Below the pieces are notes generated by a model. It did not search any database and was not told the origin of the DNA. It saw only the letters and a program-made list of their open reading frames with translations. Both the position numbers and the translations under genes were made by a program. From Natronoglomus mannanivorans (GTDB taxonomy: Archaea; Halobacteriota; Halobacteria; Halobacteriales; Natrialbaceae), in the NCBI GenBank assembly GCA_025517485.1, contig JAOPKB010000023.1, positions 1 to 58,810 of the forward strand: a DNA stretch of 58,810 nucleotides. The letters run 5' to 3'. This document shows, one piece after another, positions 51,801-58,810 of the stretch (position 1 is the first letter of the stretch; each line of letters starts with the position of its first letter).

Positions 51801-53772
51801 TCATCCGCTCGACCTCGAGGTGAGTCAACCGACGATCTTCACCGACGTGACGCAAGGAGCGGTCATGAACTTCGGGGTGACCGTCGAAAACGTCGACTCC
51901 TATACGGGCGAGGAGATCCCGGTTGTCGTCGAGGTCTTCGACGAGGTACAGGTCGACGAAGAGATTGCAGAGCTGAGTCCCGACGAGGACGAGTACTTCC
52001 TGGTGGAGGTCGACACGGCGACGATCGACCCCGGTGAGTACGAGTGGCGCGTCGAGGTTGGCGAGAAGGAACCGCTGTCTGACTCGTTCACACTCGTGCC
52101 GGTCGATCGACCCGACCCCGAGATCGACTGGATCTGGATGGACGGGCACGCCGACCGCGCGGACACCGTCTACGCGAGCGAGGACGTTCCCGTCACCGTC
52201 AGGGCCGAGGCCCCCTTCGGCGACGTCGACGCCGTCGACCTCGAACTCGACTCCCTCGAGACGACGTGGACCCACGAAATCGAGGCGACCCACGACGACG
52301 GCGACTACTGGACCGCGACGATCGATCTCGAAGCGGTTCCCGACGACGGCGCGTACGAACTGGCCGTGCAGGCCGTCGACGACGAGGGGAACACGGCCGA
52401 GACGACCGCCGAAGAGATCCTGGAGATCGACCGCGAGCCGCCCGAGCTCGCGGCCACGGTCGGCGAGATCGACGGCGAGACGGCTACCGTGACCGTCTCG
52501 AGCGACGCCGACCTGGACGAGGCGCCCGCGATCCTCCTCGAGTACCCCGACGGCGGGTCGGAGGACGCCTTCCTGGCCGAAGACGACGGCCGGTGGACTA
52601 CGGTCGTCGATATCGACGGCAACGGGGCCTACGCGGTGACCGCGTTCGGGACCGACCTCGCGGGTAACGACGCGAGCGCCGACGCCACCGCGGTCGTCTA
52701 CACCGACCTGACGCTCGAGGCCGGCGACGTCCTCGAGAACCCGCGGACGGGGACGACCGTCGAGTTCGTGACCAACGAGTCCGTCCCGGACGCTTCGGCG
52801 GCGATCTCCGAAGGCGCGTTCGCCCACCACCCGCTGGCCGACGACCAGCTCGGCGTCACCTTCCTCACCGCAGATCTCGGTGCGGGCCTCTCCGACCGGC
52901 TCGAGAACGCGACGATTCGCGTCCCCGTCGACGAGTCCGCGATGGCCCCCGTCGACGATCCCGAGACGGTCTCGCTCGCACGCTACGACGAGACAGCCGG
53001 CGAGTGGGAGCCCGTCGAGACCACCGTGGAGACGATCGACGACGAACACTACTGGGTCGCCACGGTCGACCGCTTCTCCACCTACGGGGCGATCGCCACC
53101 GACGACCGAGCGCCGACGATCGAGACGACGCCCGAAGACGGCGCCGAACTCGAGTCGGACACCGACGAGGTGACGGTCACGGTCGAGTACGCCGACGACC
53201 TGACGGGGGTCGACCCCTCGAGCGTGTCGCTTTCGGTCGACGGTGTGGACGTGACTGAAGCCGACGGGACTGCGATCACGTCGATCTCGGTCGTTCACAC
53301 CCTCGCAGTCGAAGCCGGGAGCGGGTACGACCTCGAGGTGACCGTCGCCGATCACGCGGGCAACGACCGGACGGTGCCGTTCTCGTTCGACGTCGCCTCG
53401 CCATCCTCAGGTCAGGGGTCAGGAAGCAGTGGTGGCGATAGCAGTATCGGTAGCGGCGCCGAAAGCGGCGAGACTGGGCCCGACGATGACGTCGCGGACG
53501 AGACGGACGAAGTGAACGAGGAGGACGACAGCGATGAGATGTCGGTGGACGACGAGGCCGAGTCAGACGACGTGAGCCCCGAGGACGGTGACGACGATGC
53601 GTCGGTATCGGACGACGACGAGGAACAGGCGGTGGACGACGAGACCGACGGCTCGGTGACCGACGACAGCGACGGGAGCAGCGCCGACGATACCATCCCC
53701 GGCTTCGGACTCACGGCCGCGATCGTGGCGTTGCTCGGAGTCGCCGCGCTGGCCGCTCGAAGTCGGTCCTAA
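48889..53772 (+). CDS. Giant PQQ-propeller / CARDB-repeat / PGF-CTERM surface protein
   Basis: 1627 residues. Signal helix about 31-55 (DRFVLTAVMLVAIALLAGG). Residues about 62-390 are PQQ-like beta-propeller blades (FYAVDAETGEEEWSTNIGA and VVDGVVYFASNDENIYAVD). About 395-480 is a first CARDB module. Then six 98-residue units starting LEVSQPTIFTDVTQGAVMN (residues about 486-1073). Next are Ig-like modules, a PGF-pre-PGF-like domain (PRTGTTVEFVTNESVPDASA), another Ig-like module, an Asp/Glu-rich stalk, and PGFGLTAAIVALLGVAALA with SRS, the PGF-CTERM signal cut by archaeosortase. A cell-surface adhesin or S-layer-associated protein. Confidence 0.93.
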   Translation: MGRQTRSGTESEANTTPRAARNRFGGGVTRDRFVLTAVMLVAIALLAGGVGVTVADTASESDDEVDALWEIDLDVMDVAGTTYHDGTVYASGGNTVYAIDATTGEERWNVSVLLDVDRAPAVADGTVYFGSDRGTWTGIEDVYFYAVDAETGEEEWSTNIGANVRTSPAVDDGVVYFGSWDNDLHALDADTGDELWTYSTGRNVNSDPAVVDGVVYFASNDENIYAVDATSGQGLWSYEMDYDPASRSVAVADGTVYLTDYSGVLHAVDAEDGSEEWTVERGWYPTEPATGEGLVVVAGRNDPITAFDAETGEEMWSRSSERDTSQFVHDGTVYVGDWDEPIVRGLDAGSGDTVWTFDTGGWGAVPHAIADDVLYASSDGTLHAVPTDPRAELEVVDVTLSDTDVRADEAVTVTVDVENTGTLPGEHVVPLEIDGERVNTTLATVDPGETETVSFSVEFDDAGTYDVAAGGLEAGAVTVTDAEPKLEVSQPTIFTDVTQGAVMNFGVTVENVDSYTGEEIPVVVEVFDEVQLEEEIDELGPGEDEYFLVEVNTATIESGEYEWRVEVGEEEPLSDSFTLHPLDLEVSQPTIFDDVTQGAVMNFGVTVENTDSYTGEEIPVVVEVFDEVQLEEEIDELAPDEDEYFLVEVDTTTIDPGEYEWRVDVGEEEPLADSFTLHPLDLEVSQPTIFTDVTQGAVMNFGVTVENTDSYTGEEIPVVVEVFDEVQVEETIDELGPGEDEYFLVEVDTATIESGEYEWRVEVGEEEPLSDSFTLHPLDLDVSQPTIFDDVTQGAIMNFGVTVENTDSYTGEDIPVVVEVFDEVQLEEEIDELGPGEEEFFLVEVNTATVESGEYEWRVEAGEAEPLSDSFTLHPLDLEVSQPTIFTDVTQGAVMNFGVTVENTDSYTGEEIPVTVEVFDEVQVDETIDELAPGEDEYFLVEVDTATVESGEYEWRVEAGEAEPLSDSFTLHPLDLEVSQPTIFTDVTQGAVMNFGVTVENVDSYTGEEIPVVVEVFDEVQVDEEIAELSPDEDEYFLVEVDTATIDPGEYEWRVEVGEKEPLSDSFTLVPVDRPDPEIDWIWMDGHADRADTVYASEDVPVTVRAEAPFGDVDAVDLELDSLETTWTHEIEATHDDGDYWTATIDLEAVPDDGAYELAVQAVDDEGNTAETTAEEILEIDREPPELAATVGEIDGETATVTVSSDADLDEAPAILLEYPDGGSEDAFLAEDDGRWTTVVDIDGNGAYAVTAFGTDLAGNDASADATAVVYTDLTLEAGDVLENPRTGTTVEFVTNESVPDASAAISEGAFAHHPLADDQLGVTFLTADLGAGLSDRLENATIRVPVDESAMAPVDDPETVSLARYDETAGEWEPVETTVETIDDEHYWVATVDRFSTYGAIATDDRAPTIETTPEDGAELESDTDEVTVTVEYADDLTGVDPSSVSLSVDGVDVTEADGTAITSISVVHTLAVEAGSGYDLEVTVADHAGNDRTVPFSFDVASPSSGQGSGSSGGDSSIGSGAESGETGPDDDVADETDEVNEEDDSDEMSVDDEAESDDVSPEDGDDDASVSDDDEEQAVDDETDGSVTDDSDGSSADDTIPGFGLTAAIVALLGVAALAARSRS
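50344..52107 (+). repeat. Six tandem 294-bp coding repeats
   Basis: Units start at 50344, 50638, 50932, 51226, 51520 and 51814, exactly 294 bp (98 residues) apart, with no length variation. The DNA is nearly identical, differing mainly at synonymous sites and a few residues (VDSYTGEE/TDSYTGED, VQLEEE/VQVDET). Confidence 0.95.
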
Positions 53773-53883
53773 CCGTTTCCTCGACTTCGACGTTCCGCCT
53801 GTAGAGCGGCGAGACGGGTTCGAATCAGCGACGAGTGCAGCGATGACGACGGTGGCGTCGCTGACCAGCTTCGGTCGTCGAGT

Positions 53884-54048
53884 CTACGCCGACTCTTCTT
53901 CGATGCGCTTGCGTTCACGTTCGTTGATTCTATCGGCGATTTCCTGAACGTCGCGCTCGGTGAGTTCGCTCTCGCTGGTGAGTTCGTCCATCATTTCGAG
54001 TGCCTCGAGTCTTCCGGGACATCCCATGTTGAACGCCATCGAGTTCAT
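53884..54048 (-). CDS. Small acidic helical protein, antitoxin-like
   Basis: 54 residues from the ATG at 54048 (or 47 from 54027): MNSMAFNMGCPGRLEALEMM, then DELTSESELTERDVQEIADR and a charged end. It is similar in size and pattern (LE..DELT..SELTE.DV.EIADRIN) to short VapB-like or DUF-type antitoxin tails in haloarchaea. No toxin gene is beside it. The function is unknown; the antitoxin link is inference. Confidence 0.5.
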   Translation of the reverse strand: MNSMAFNMGCPGRLEALEMMDELTSESELTERDVQEIADRINERERKRIEEESA

Positions 54049-54566
54049 CGCACTAGATGAGGCGGGAGAGTTCGAGTCGAGAGGGTTACAAAGTGCTAAG
54101 TTTCACTGGCTCAGACCCCTTCATATTCTGGATGAGCACCTCACCCGGAGATAGGTGAAATGCCAAATTTAGCCGTTTCAATGCCCAAAGTCAGTTTTCC
54201 GGGTCCACGGGCCCTGACGGGGAACGTCCAGAATCTTCGGGGCTCTCAGCCAGTTGTTAGTACACGCGAGAAACGCTCGAGCGGGCGTTTAGAGCGACAC
54301 TCAGGGTCACCCTCTGCTGTGTCATGCTCGGAGTCGATCGGATCGGCGTCATTAAGTTCATTGCCTGTCTCGTTTGTCGGCTCGTTTGTACCCGTGCCAG
54401 CCCAATCGAACAGTCAGCGAGAGGACCATCGCGACCACCAATACCTATATATATTGGTATTTGCTACTTATTATAGAAAAGTAGATGAGGAGTAATGAAT
54501 ATCTGGTATAGATACTGTTCTATGGCATTTGATAGCCTTCCCATCTGTCTGTGGAGGGATACATAG
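54049..54566. promoter_or_regulatory. Regulatory gap before the two-component operon
   Basis: No gene. Inverted repeat AATACC (54440-54445) ... GGTATT (54456-54461) around TATATATATT suggests a promoter with an operator. Further AT-rich DNA (TACTTATTATAG) follows at 54466-54477. The 54100-54420 part is GC-mixed without a signature. Confidence 0.45.
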
Positions 54567-56198
54567 GTGGGATCTCAGCCACCGGTTGTGCAGGCGACGG
54601 AGGCAATCGACGAGCCGATTTCCTTGCTTTTGATTGATGACGATGAGCGATGGCTCTGGGTAACTGAGCAGTTGTTGTCTGAGACGTACGATATATTTAC
54701 GATCGAGACCGCAACTGGGTTTCATAGTGGACAAGAGAAAATCGAATCGTCGGACCCTGATTGTATCGTGTGTGATCACCAACTTGGTGATGGAACTGGC
54801 CTTCAGTTACTTACCTGGGTTCGAGAACGCGACCGGATACAGCCATTCGTGCTGATTACTGGCCGTGGAAGTGAGGACGTTGCCAGTCAAGCGATCAGCG
54901 AGGGCGTGACTGAGTACCTTTCAAAATCCGAGAATGAGAACTGTGAGTTGCTTGTGAGATATGTGCTGAACGCAGTCAGTCAGTACCGAACCGAGACAGC
55001 ACTACAACGTGAGCGAACTACCAACGATCGGATTCTCGAACTCGTAACGGCTACAACAGATCCTGAGTCGATTTTTCAACAGCTGTGTCAATTGTTAATC
55101 GATGAGTACGAGTACCGGTGTGTGTGGATCGGTCAGTTCGGGTCTGGGACACATATTGTCCCACGGGCGGCCGCCGGAGAGACTCGATATCTTGATCTGC
55201 TTCTCGATACTGTTGGGCTCTCGTATGTCGAAGATGATCCCGCGTTGCTGGCGCTCCGTTCTGGTGAGAACGTTATTGTTCACGACATAGACGGGGAGTC
55301 AGATGCGATCGACTCACAAATGGATGATGGAGACGATCGATCATGGACGGGGCTCGCAGCACAATGCGGGTTCGGTGCTGCCGCAGGCATTCCGATCGAA
55401 CGAGATGGGGCCTGTATCGGCGTACTCGGCGTCTATGGAGCCGACGCATCGGTTGTCTCTGAAACGCACCAACAGATGCTTGCTACACAAGCAACGATTG
55501 TGAACCATCTCTCGCGTGTTGGTGGGTGGAAGCAATCGCTCCTATCAAACGAGATGGTTCGGGTTGACCTTACTATTCGAGACGATCGGGTTCCATTACT
55601 TGCGGCCGTAACAGCGCTTCCAGACTGCAACCGAATTGAGGTGCAGTCGGTCACGATACGAGACAATGGGCGTCGAATCTACCATGTAACAACCGAAAAC
55701 TATGTAGAATGGTCTGCACTCACAGACACAGTTGTTGATTTTGTCGCGGCCACAACGCATTCACCGTCGACTGCAACGCTCGAAACGTCGACGCTGATTC
55801 CAGAGGAAGTTGCTGTTGACAACGGGGCAGTGTTCGACCGCAGTGTGATCGAGAATAATACAGTCGTCCTTTCGATCCGAATCCCAGATGGAAAGAAACT
55901 GTCGCCGATTGTTGATGCGTTACGGTCACACTTTGGGCAGGTCAGTGTCTCACGGAAATGGCGCGATCCAAACGCTACCCCAACGTATGCACCCAACGAT
56001 CCGATCGAAACGCTCACAGGTCGCCAGCGTGAGGTACTGCAACACGCCTACTATGGGGGATATTTTGACTTTCCACGAAATATCTCCGCAACGGAGATAG
56101 CCGAGCAGTTTGGCGTTTCACAACCAACCGTCTCACAACATCTCCGAGCAGCAGAGCAAAAGGTGTTTTCACGTCTTTTTGAACGGACAACTGAGTGA
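54567..56198 (+). CDS. Response regulator with GAF and Bat-type HTH_10 output
   Basis: 543 residues, GTG start. Receiver domain 18-130: acidic IDDDERWLWV, Asp70 (CIVCDHQLGDG), Thr98 (VLITGRG), Lys120 (YLSKSEN), all phosphorylation-site residues. A GAF domain of about 150 residues follows (LLIDEYEYRCVWIGQFGSGT ... GIPIERDGACIGVLGVYGAD), then the Bat-associated domain, and the HTH_10 output LTGRQREVLQHAYYGGYFDF with SATEIAEQFGVSQPTVSQHL. The next gene overlaps by 4 bases (GTGA), a cognate kinase. Confidence 0.95.
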   Translation: MGSQPPVVQATEAIDEPISLLLIDDDERWLWVTEQLLSETYDIFTIETATGFHSGQEKIESSDPDCIVCDHQLGDGTGLQLLTWVRERDRIQPFVLITGRGSEDVASQAISEGVTEYLSKSENENCELLVRYVLNAVSQYRTETALQRERTTNDRILELVTATTDPESIFQQLCQLLIDEYEYRCVWIGQFGSGTHIVPRAAAGETRYLDLLLDTVGLSYVEDDPALLALRSGENVIVHDIDGESDAIDSQMDDGDDRSWTGLAAQCGFGAAAGIPIERDGACIGVLGVYGADASVVSETHQQMLATQATIVNHLSRVGGWKQSLLSNEMVRVDLTIRDDRVPLLAAVTALPDCNRIEVQSVTIRDNGRRIYHVTTENYVEWSALTDTVVDFVAATTHSPSTATLETSTLIPEEVAVDNGAVFDRSVIENNTVVLSIRIPDGKKLSPIVDALRSHFGQVSVSRKWRDPNATPTYAPNDPIETLTGRQREVLQHAYYGGYFDFPRNISATEIAEQFGVSQPTVSQHLRAAEQKVFSRLFERTTE

Positions 56199-57913
56199 GC
56201 GCTACGCTAATGGACCACACCGCACTGTTGTACTCTGGTCTCGAAGCAGTCTTCGCGATTGTGACGGTCGCAATTACGGTTCTTTCGTGGCGCTATCGCA
56301 GTCGGGTGACTGGCTTCCCACTGTTTGTGACCGCAGTGAGTGCGGCCGCATATGCGCTTGCAAGTTTTACAATGCCGTTTGTATCCGATCCGCTTGCGTG
56401 GCAGTTAGTGAATAATATCCGCTACCCGCTCGGTGCACTGATTGCAACAGGATCGTTCTTTATCGCAGTCGAATTCACACAGAACGAACAGTACAACCGT
56501 CCAGTTGTACGTGCCGCATTTGGTTTGATTCTCGCCGTTGATGCGATCGTGGCACTCACGAATCCGATCCATAGACTGATGATCACTGACCAGTTCATAA
56601 CTGAAACTGGGATTTATGCTGCCGTTCTTGGCCCCCTGTTTTGGGTGCACGTTGTTGTCGGCCTTGCAATCGGATCGATAAGCATCGGACTGCTGTTGGA
56701 CAACCTTCGGGAGGCACAGGGCATCTATCGGACACAGAACGTAGTGCTCGTTGTTGGGTTAGCTATGCTAGCAGTCTTCTTTGGAATCCAGTCAGTTGCG
56801 GCGGTCAATTATCGGTTCGATCTTGCAACCGTCGGGATCGTTGGCTACTGTAGTCTCATCCTCTGGGGCTTGTTCAGGGCAGACTTGCTTCAGACAGTCC
56901 CTGTTTCACGAGAGACGCTCTTGAAGAGCATGGACGACCCCGTTATTGCACTCGACGAGAACGATACTGTTGTTGATCTCAATACTGCAGCAATGGGGCT
57001 CTTTTCGGTTGATGCTGCTGCGATCGGAAACCACGTCGAGAGCGTGTTTGCTGACTACCCTGCGCTCAAAACACGAGTTACCGCAGCGGAACTCGAGACG
57101 GAGACACGAGACGAGATTACACTCTCGCGAAACGGAAACTCGCAGTATTTTGATCTGTTAGTGTCACCCATCGTTCCTCGAGAGACCCATGGCCCAACAA
57201 TTGATGCTACGCTTGGTCGAATTGTCGTCCTTCGGGATATCACCGATCGCAAGCAGTACGAAACCCGCATTGAAACCCACAATCGAACGCTCGAGCGGCT
57301 AGCGAACGTCATCTCACACGATCTTCGGAGTCCGATGGCAACCGCCCAAAACCTCGTTACGATACTGAAACTGAACCTCGATGAACCGAACGAGTCGGCA
57401 GAACGATCGATCGCCGAACTAGAGGCCTTGATCGGTGATATCGAAGCGTTTGCGAGTCACCTTCCCGCACTCGCCCGTGAAAGCAGCTATGTCGAACACC
57501 CGACGACGTTCGACCTCGAACCGATCGCGGATGCCGCGTGGCGAGCAGTCGATACCGATGGCCTGTCGTTGCAGGTCGTCGACGAGATTACGCTCTCCGG
57601 TGATCCTCGACGGCTCAGACAGGTGCTGCAGAATCTCTTTCAGAACACGGCTCATCATGCACGCCCAACCGCAACCACCGTCACCGTCGGGTTACTTCCT
57701 GATCGGGATGGATTCTTTGTCGAAGACGATGGCCCCGGGATCGGGGCTGCACAAGACGATGAGATATTCGATTATGGGATGAGTACTGGCGATGGGACCG
57801 GTATTGGATTAGCGATTGTTCGAACGATCGTCGAAGCACACAGTTGGCGTATCGCTGTGACCCACAGCGATCGAGGTGGGGCACGGTTTGAGATCGATAC
57901 GAATCCAACCTGA
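56195..57913 (+). CDS. Sensor histidine kinase, 7TM-HisK/PAS type
   Basis: 572 residues. Seven membrane helices in the first 220 residues (LLYSGLEAVFAIVTVAITVL; FWVHVVVGLAIGSISIGLLL) form a histidine kinase N-terminal 7TM region. Then a PAS domain (MDDPVIALDENDTVVDLNTA), HisKA with ISHDLRSPMA (His375), and an ATPase domain with NLFQNTAHHA, EDDGPGIG, and DGTGIGLAIV. The gene overlaps the response regulator by 4 bases, so they are a two-component pair; it would phosphorylate Asp70. The signal may be sensed in or near the membrane. Confidence 0.94.
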   Translation: MSATLMDHTALLYSGLEAVFAIVTVAITVLSWRYRSRVTGFPLFVTAVSAAAYALASFTMPFVSDPLAWQLVNNIRYPLGALIATGSFFIAVEFTQNEQYNRPVVRAAFGLILAVDAIVALTNPIHRLMITDQFITETGIYAAVLGPLFWVHVVVGLAIGSISIGLLLDNLREAQGIYRTQNVVLVVGLAMLAVFFGIQSVAAVNYRFDLATVGIVGYCSLILWGLFRADLLQTVPVSRETLLKSMDDPVIALDENDTVVDLNTAAMGLFSVDAAAIGNHVESVFADYPALKTRVTAAELETETRDEITLSRNGNSQYFDLLVSPIVPRETHGPTIDATLGRIVVLRDITDRKQYETRIETHNRTLERLANVISHDLRSPMATAQNLVTILKLNLDEPNESAERSIAELEALIGDIEAFASHLPALARESSYVEHPTTFDLEPIADAAWRAVDTDGLSLQVVDEITLSGDPRRLRQVLQNLFQNTAHHARPTATTVTVGLLPDRDGFFVEDDGPGIGAAQDDEIFDYGMSTGDGTGIGLAIVRTIVEAHSWRIAVTHSDRGGARFEIDTNPT

Positions 57914-58158
57914 CTGTCGATGGACGTTCCGAGATCGCTCGAGGGATCGATCACGGGTATACAACCTAATCAGGGACTCCAGTGGACTCGTCTCCTCTCA
58001 CGTACTGTGACTGTTCTCTCGGCGATACCGCCAACTGACAGAACAGACGGATTCCCTAGAGCAGGTGTGTTTCGTTCCTCCCTGAGAGTCGAGCACTCGC
58101 CCTAGACACCTTGCTCTATAGGTAGTAGAGTTATGGTCTTGCCAATCTTCAGGAAAAC
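57914..58158. other. Gap before the lipoprotein
   Basis: No gene. CTCTATAGGTAGTAG about 58120 and GTTATGG lie near the lipoprotein start and may be the promoter. Confidence 0.3.
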
Positions 58159-58728
58159 ATGAATAAATCGCGGTACTCGAGGCGTCAGTTGTTGTCCACA
58201 GGAGCGGCGCTCAGTGCAGGTTCGCTTGCAGGCTGTCTCGGTGCACCTGGATCAGAAGAATCGGATGCATCGGATATGCCGCCGGGAAGTGGTGATATCC
58301 GTATTCAGTCGATGGATGAGATCGAAGAGCCTGCAGGCGGCAGTGACCTCGCAGGCTCGGCCGGCGACGGGAAACCCGATTGGATTGACGCACACAATAT
58401 GCGGTTTCGCGGCTGGTATTACGCTGACGAGTACCATCCTTCGTTTCCATATGCTCGCGAAGAGATCACGCTGTCCGTAGCCAATAATGCAGGATACATT
58501 GTCACTGTTACCGTCTACGACGACGTTGGAGAGACACTGTATGATAAGAATGTGTCCGGAGGGGTATCTTCGTGGTTACGACGACAACATGCAACCACTG
58601 CCGAGATACGTGTCATCGGGAGTGTACAGAACGAAGCGCTCGAAATCGATCTCACCGACGGTGTACACCACGAAATATGGCTCACTGGTGGCGTGCTCAC
58701 CGCGGGCTACTGGGTCGGTCGGTGGTGA
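58159..58728 (+). CDS. Tat lipoprotein of unknown function
   Basis: 189 residues. Start SRRQLLSTGAALSAGSLAGC at residues 7-26 is a Tat lipoprotein signal. A disordered, acidic stretch follows (SEESDASDMPPGSGDIR), then a beta-rich domain (ITLSVANNAGYIVTVTVYDD, LEIDLTDGVHHEIWLTGGVL). No known domain. It may be a surface binding protein. It is the last gene before the terminal IS end. Confidence 0.75.
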   Translation: MNKSRYSRRQLLSTGAALSAGSLAGCLGAPGSEESDASDMPPGSGDIRIQSMDEIEEPAGGSDLAGSAGDGKPDWIDAHNMRFRGWYYADEYHPSFPYAREEITLSVANNAGYIVTVTVYDDVGETLYDKNVSGGVSSWLRRQHATTAEIRVIGSVQNEALEIDLTDGVHHEIWLTGGVLTAGYWVGRW

Positions 58729-58764
58729 ATCGGTTATAGTACCAACTGCAACGATTTACCTGAA

Positions 58765-58810
58765 TTGAGGCGCTAAGGCCCCTTCCTCAACGAGCGACCG
58801 AAGGGAGTGA
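58765..58810 (+). mobile_element. Start of a TnpB-type element right end, cut by the window
   Basis: GAGGCGCTAAGGCCCCTTCC, then TCAACGAGCGACCGAAGGGAGTGA, matches the last part of haloarchaeal tnpB elements, which continue into TAGGGTGGGGTAGTTCAC. The gene to its left is not a tnpB, so it is probably a solo end. The window stops before the terminus. Confidence 0.5.

Noticed and set aside
50344..52107. CRISPR-like or IS tandem array
   Set aside because: The 294-bp units are in one long reading frame and encode a protein module.

Overview
The window looks like part of a secondary replicon or megaplasmid-like region of a halophilic archaeon, most likely of the Natrialbaceae type. The basis is GC-rich DNA with AT-rich gene gaps, acidic proteins, very frequent CTCGAG, TATA boxes about 25-30 bases before leaderless starts, Tat lipoproteins with RR...LAGC signals, bacterio-opsin-activator-type regulators and a PGF-CTERM surface protein. 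The replicon assignment is inference: an Orc1/Cdc6 gene with origin repeats and a ParA locus with its own iterons both lie in the window.

Layout. 1-0.5 kb: end of a TnpB-type insertion sequence fused to a broken methyltransferase. 0.8-6.1 kb: regulators, a sulfite-exporter (TauE/SafE) cassette with a universal stress protein, a SHOCT protein. 6.3-8.2 kb: sensor kinase, dead regulator, solo IS end. 8.2-14.4 kb: replication-origin region with seven copies of a 21-bp ORB-like repeat around orc1/cdc6, interrupted by an amidohydrolase and a MobA-like nucleotidyltransferase carrying a 24-bp minisatellite. 14.5-22 kb: PAP2 phosphatase, bactofilin-like lipoprotein, VapBC-type pair, beta-helix protein, exonuclease VII (xseA-xseB). 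22-31.5 kb: small membrane proteins, IS remnant, a LAGLIDADG-HNH fusion, a broken ADP-ribosylglycohydrolase, a two-gene unknown operon, HEAT-repeat protein, metallophosphatase. 32-38.3 kb: degenerate polysaccharide-deacetylase-like lipoprotein, GIDE-like membrane protein, DsbA-like protein, hydrolase-methyltransferase pair, DUF6498-like membrane protein. 38.8-40.7 kb: parA, a partner gene and an iteron field. 41-47.5 kb: metabolic and membrane genes mixed with decayed genes and repeats. 47.5-58.8 kb: Zn-ribbon regulator, a 1627-residue cell-surface protein with six near-identical repeats, a response regulator-kinase operon, a lipoprotein and another solo IS end.

How it fits together. Orc1 plus ORB repeats would start replication. 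ParA, its acidic partner and the TCTTAGAT iterons would segregate the replicon. The VapBC-type pair next to an orphan iteron cluster may add stability. The rest is typical accessory content: cell-surface proteins, sensing and regulation, and many gene and IS remnants that mark repeated insertion and deletion. The observations I rate highest are the origin architecture with a duplicated ORB-gene module, the two separated iteron clusters, and the LAGLIDADG-HNH fusion in which both LAGLIDADG catalytic acidic residues are replaced.
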